From CAZEQD01 sp964514305 (GTDB taxonomy: Bacteria > Acidobacteriota > Aminicenantia > Aminicenantales > Aminicenantaceae): a stretch of 7,328 bases of DNA. The notes below the pieces were generated by a model that saw only the letters and a program-made list of their open reading frames with translations, was not told where the DNA came from and did not search any database. Where the stretch lies: the NCBI GenBank assembly GCA_964514305.1, contig CAZEQD010000078.1:1-7328 (forward strand). The letters run 5' to 3'. Positions 6,080 to 7,328 of the stretch are shown here, in pieces. A program made the translations under genes and the position numbers. The first letter of the stretch is position 1; each line of letters begins with the position of its first letter.

Positions 6080-6518
6080 TAGAGCTTTCCGCGGGGAATA
6101 CGAAGATCTTTCAGGACCAAAAATCAAGGAAATCATCGAAGCCAGCGCTCTTCAGGCTAAAGTTAGAATGAAAATTGTGCCTGATGATAAAGAAGCAGTC
6201 CGTCAAGCCCTCCTCGACAACCTTGACCAGGATTATATTTTTACTACCGGTGGAACCGGCCTCTCACCCCGGGATATTACTCCAGAGGTAACAGAGGAAA
6301 TCTGCGATAAGGAAATTCCAGGTATAAGTGAAATGTTAAGACGCGAATCTTATAAAGAGACAAAGAATGCAGTTCTCTCTCGAGGCTACAGCGGTTTGAA
6401 GGGAAAAACTATTATCGTCAATTTTCCTGGCTCGGTTAAAGCCGCCAGCCTCTGCACCCGCCTCATGCTGCCTATTATGGAGCACGGCCGAAAAATGGTC
6501 CACGGCGGCCGGCATTAA
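6048..6518 (+). CDS. mog: Mog/MoaB family molybdopterin adenylyltransferase
   Basis: Mog transfers AMP from ATP to molybdopterin, priming it for metal insertion by MoeA. The 156-residue protein is a single MoCF-binding domain of normal length. VAVITISDR (4-12) opens the fold, TTGGTGLSPRDITPE (66-80) is the cofactor-binding loop, and FPGSVKAA takes the place of the usual LPGSPKAV. Asp46 and Asp76 correspond to the catalytic aspartates Asp49 and Asp82 of E. coli MogA. MoaB proteins look alike and in some organisms perform the same reaction, so the choice of name is loose. This is the last gene of the operon; its stop is 5 bp from the stop of the convergent hydrolase gene. Confidence 0.88.
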   Translation: MLEVAVITISDRAFRGEYEDLSGPKIKEIIEASALQAKVRMKIVPDDKEAVRQALLDNLDQDYIFTTGGTGLSPRDITPEVTEEICDKEIPGISEMLRRESYKETKNAVLSRGYSGLKGKTIIVNFPGSVKAASLCTRLMLPIMEHGRKMVHGGRH

Positions 6519-6523
6519 ATAGC

Positions 6524-7228
6524 TTATTTCTGGCTTTTGGCCCAGGCGACCACTGGTTCAACCCACTCAGGCAGAGGGCGGAAGTGAAAGCCGTGAGCCA
6601 AACCAAGGCTTAGCTTAATTTCCTTGTGGCGGCTAAGGCCGTGATTTGAAGAAGCCTCGAATAATTTCTGACAGGAACCTGCCCACTGATCACTCGTATC
6701 ATAGATGGAAAGAACATTTCCCCAGAGATAAAAGCCACGCTCAAATAGCGATTGCATAAATCTCTGATTACAGCAGGCAATAAGGACAAAATTAAGTTCT
6801 TTATTCTTTAAGGATCCGGAGGCCAGGGTGGCAATAACCCCACCTTTGGAAGCACCGACAATAGTAATATTTGAAGGGGGAACGCCAGCTTGTATGAGTT
6901 TGGTTACCTGAGCTTTAACCTTCTGGGCATATTTCCAGACATCTGTATTTTTAGGCCGAGCCTCACTGATTACCACAAAACCTTTATCTTTAAAAGCCTC
7001 TAAAATTTTTTGATATTCATAAACACCAAATTGAGGGGAAGTTGGACGCGTGCCCAGATTTTCAACAATCTGCCCGTGGAGAAAGATTAAATAATGAGCT
7101 TTAACATCGATTTCAGCCGGAACATTTTTGTAAATCGATTGGGCTTTAAGCATTAAGGGAAAAATAAATATCAAAGAAAAAATTCCAATTAAAAGAGACG
7201 GATTTTTTAAACATTCAATAATATTCAT
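6524..7228 (-). CDS. Secreted or membrane-anchored alpha/beta hydrolase, function unknown
   Basis: The 234-residue product has an N-terminal hydrophobic segment (about 10-27) ending near KAQ, consistent with an export signal or an uncleaved anchor. The rest looks like a small serine alpha/beta hydrolase. LIFLHG (47-52) supplies the oxyanion-hole region, GASKG (125-129) is the nucleophile elbow with Ser127, Asp177 or Asp180 in SIYDTSDQW is the likely acid, and His212 or His215 in LAHGFHF the likely base. The substrate is unknown. A complete SD, AAAGGAGGTT (complement of 7231-7240), precedes the ATG. The gene faces the cofactor operon and nothing in it suggests a role in molybdenum metabolism. 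I do not recognise a named family. Confidence 0.85.
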   Translation of the reverse strand: MNIIECLKNPSLLIGIFSLIFIFPLMLKAQSIYKNVPAEIDVKAHYLIFLHGQIVENLGTRPTSPQFGVYEYQKILEAFKDKGFVVISEARPKNTDVWKYAQKVKAQVTKLIQAGVPPSNITIVGASKGGVIATLASGSLKNKELNFVLIACCNQRFMQSLFERGFYLWGNVLSIYDTSDQWAGSCQKLFEASSNHGLSRHKEIKLSLGLAHGFHFRPLPEWVEPVVAWAKSQK

Positions 7229-7304
7229 CCAACCTCCTTTCCATAAGACCTTTTATAAGATGACGTACCAGTAGGAGAACGGTCCCTACATTATTAATTT
7301 AATC

Positions 7305-7318
7305 AAGGCCCAGGCCTT
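7305..7318. repeat. Short inverted repeat AAGGCC/GGCCTT
   Basis: AAGGCC (7305-7310) and GGCCTT (7313-7318) are perfect complements separated by CA. As RNA this would fold as a 5-bp stem with a 4-nt loop. It lies upstream of the hydrolase gene and has no T-run on either side, so it is not a typical terminator. It may be a binding site or part of the 3' region of a gene beyond the window. Confidence 0.35.
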
Positions 7319-7328
7319 ATCATAAGAA

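Noticed and set aside
5675..6136. 153-codon minus-strand reading frame
   Set aside because: It lies opposite the MOSC gene and the start of mog, which have clear family motifs. It shows no family features of its own.
6517..6529. AAATAGCTTATTT hairpin between the convergent stop codons as a bidirectional terminator
   Set aside because: The stem is five A-T pairs with a 3-nt loop and no flanking T-run, too weak for an intrinsic terminator.
7229..7328. Promoter for the minus-strand hydrolase
   Set aside because: A TATAAA-like box exists (complement of 7252-7257), but no acceptable -35 hexamer lies 16-18 bp upstream, so it is not called.

Overview
The window comes from a bacterium, probably an anaerobe. 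It shows bacterial promoter spacing, strong Shine-Dalgarno (SD) sites and a molybdenum-cofactor-type riboswitch. Base composition is moderately AT-rich. The phylum cannot be fixed from sequence alone. The uptake genes are of the WtpABC type, which is common in archaea and in anaerobic bacteria.

Region 1 (1-338) is a boundary region. A minus-strand reading frame begins at 46 and runs off the left edge. It is followed by a GC-rich block (66-200) full of inverted repeats and then an AT-rich stretch with four tandem 7-bp units (253-280). No other gene is visible there.

Region 2 (339-6518) is one plus-strand operon for molybdenum/tungsten uptake and pterin cofactor synthesis. A promoter (TTGACC, 17 bp, TATCAT) sits just before a Moco-type riboswitch (about 374-471). 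The genes then run wtpA, wtpB, wtpC (oxyanion ABC importer), moeA, moaA, moaC, a MOSC-domain gene and mog. All are close or overlapping, so they are probably co-transcribed and partly translationally coupled. WtpABC would import molybdate or tungstate. MoaA and MoaC would make cyclic pyranopterin monophosphate from GTP. Mog would adenylylate molybdopterin and MoeA would insert the metal. The MOSC protein is probably a sulfur or cofactor carrier. The molybdopterin synthase genes (moaD, moaE) and the nucleotide-transfer gene (mobA) are not in the window and must lie elsewhere if the pathway is complete.

Region 3 (6524-7328) is a single minus-strand gene for a secreted or membrane-anchored alpha/beta hydrolase. 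It converges on the operon with only 5 bp between stop codons. A short upstream region with small inverted repeats follows.

The operon itself is a recognisable, known type. The points that stand out are the MoaA that lacks about 48 residues, the MoaC with a missing GGKSG tail at its junction with the MOSC gene, the absence of an SD before the annotated wtpA start although the riboswitch carries GGAGG, and the inverted-repeat block near the left edge. I did not find convincing evidence of a wholly new system.
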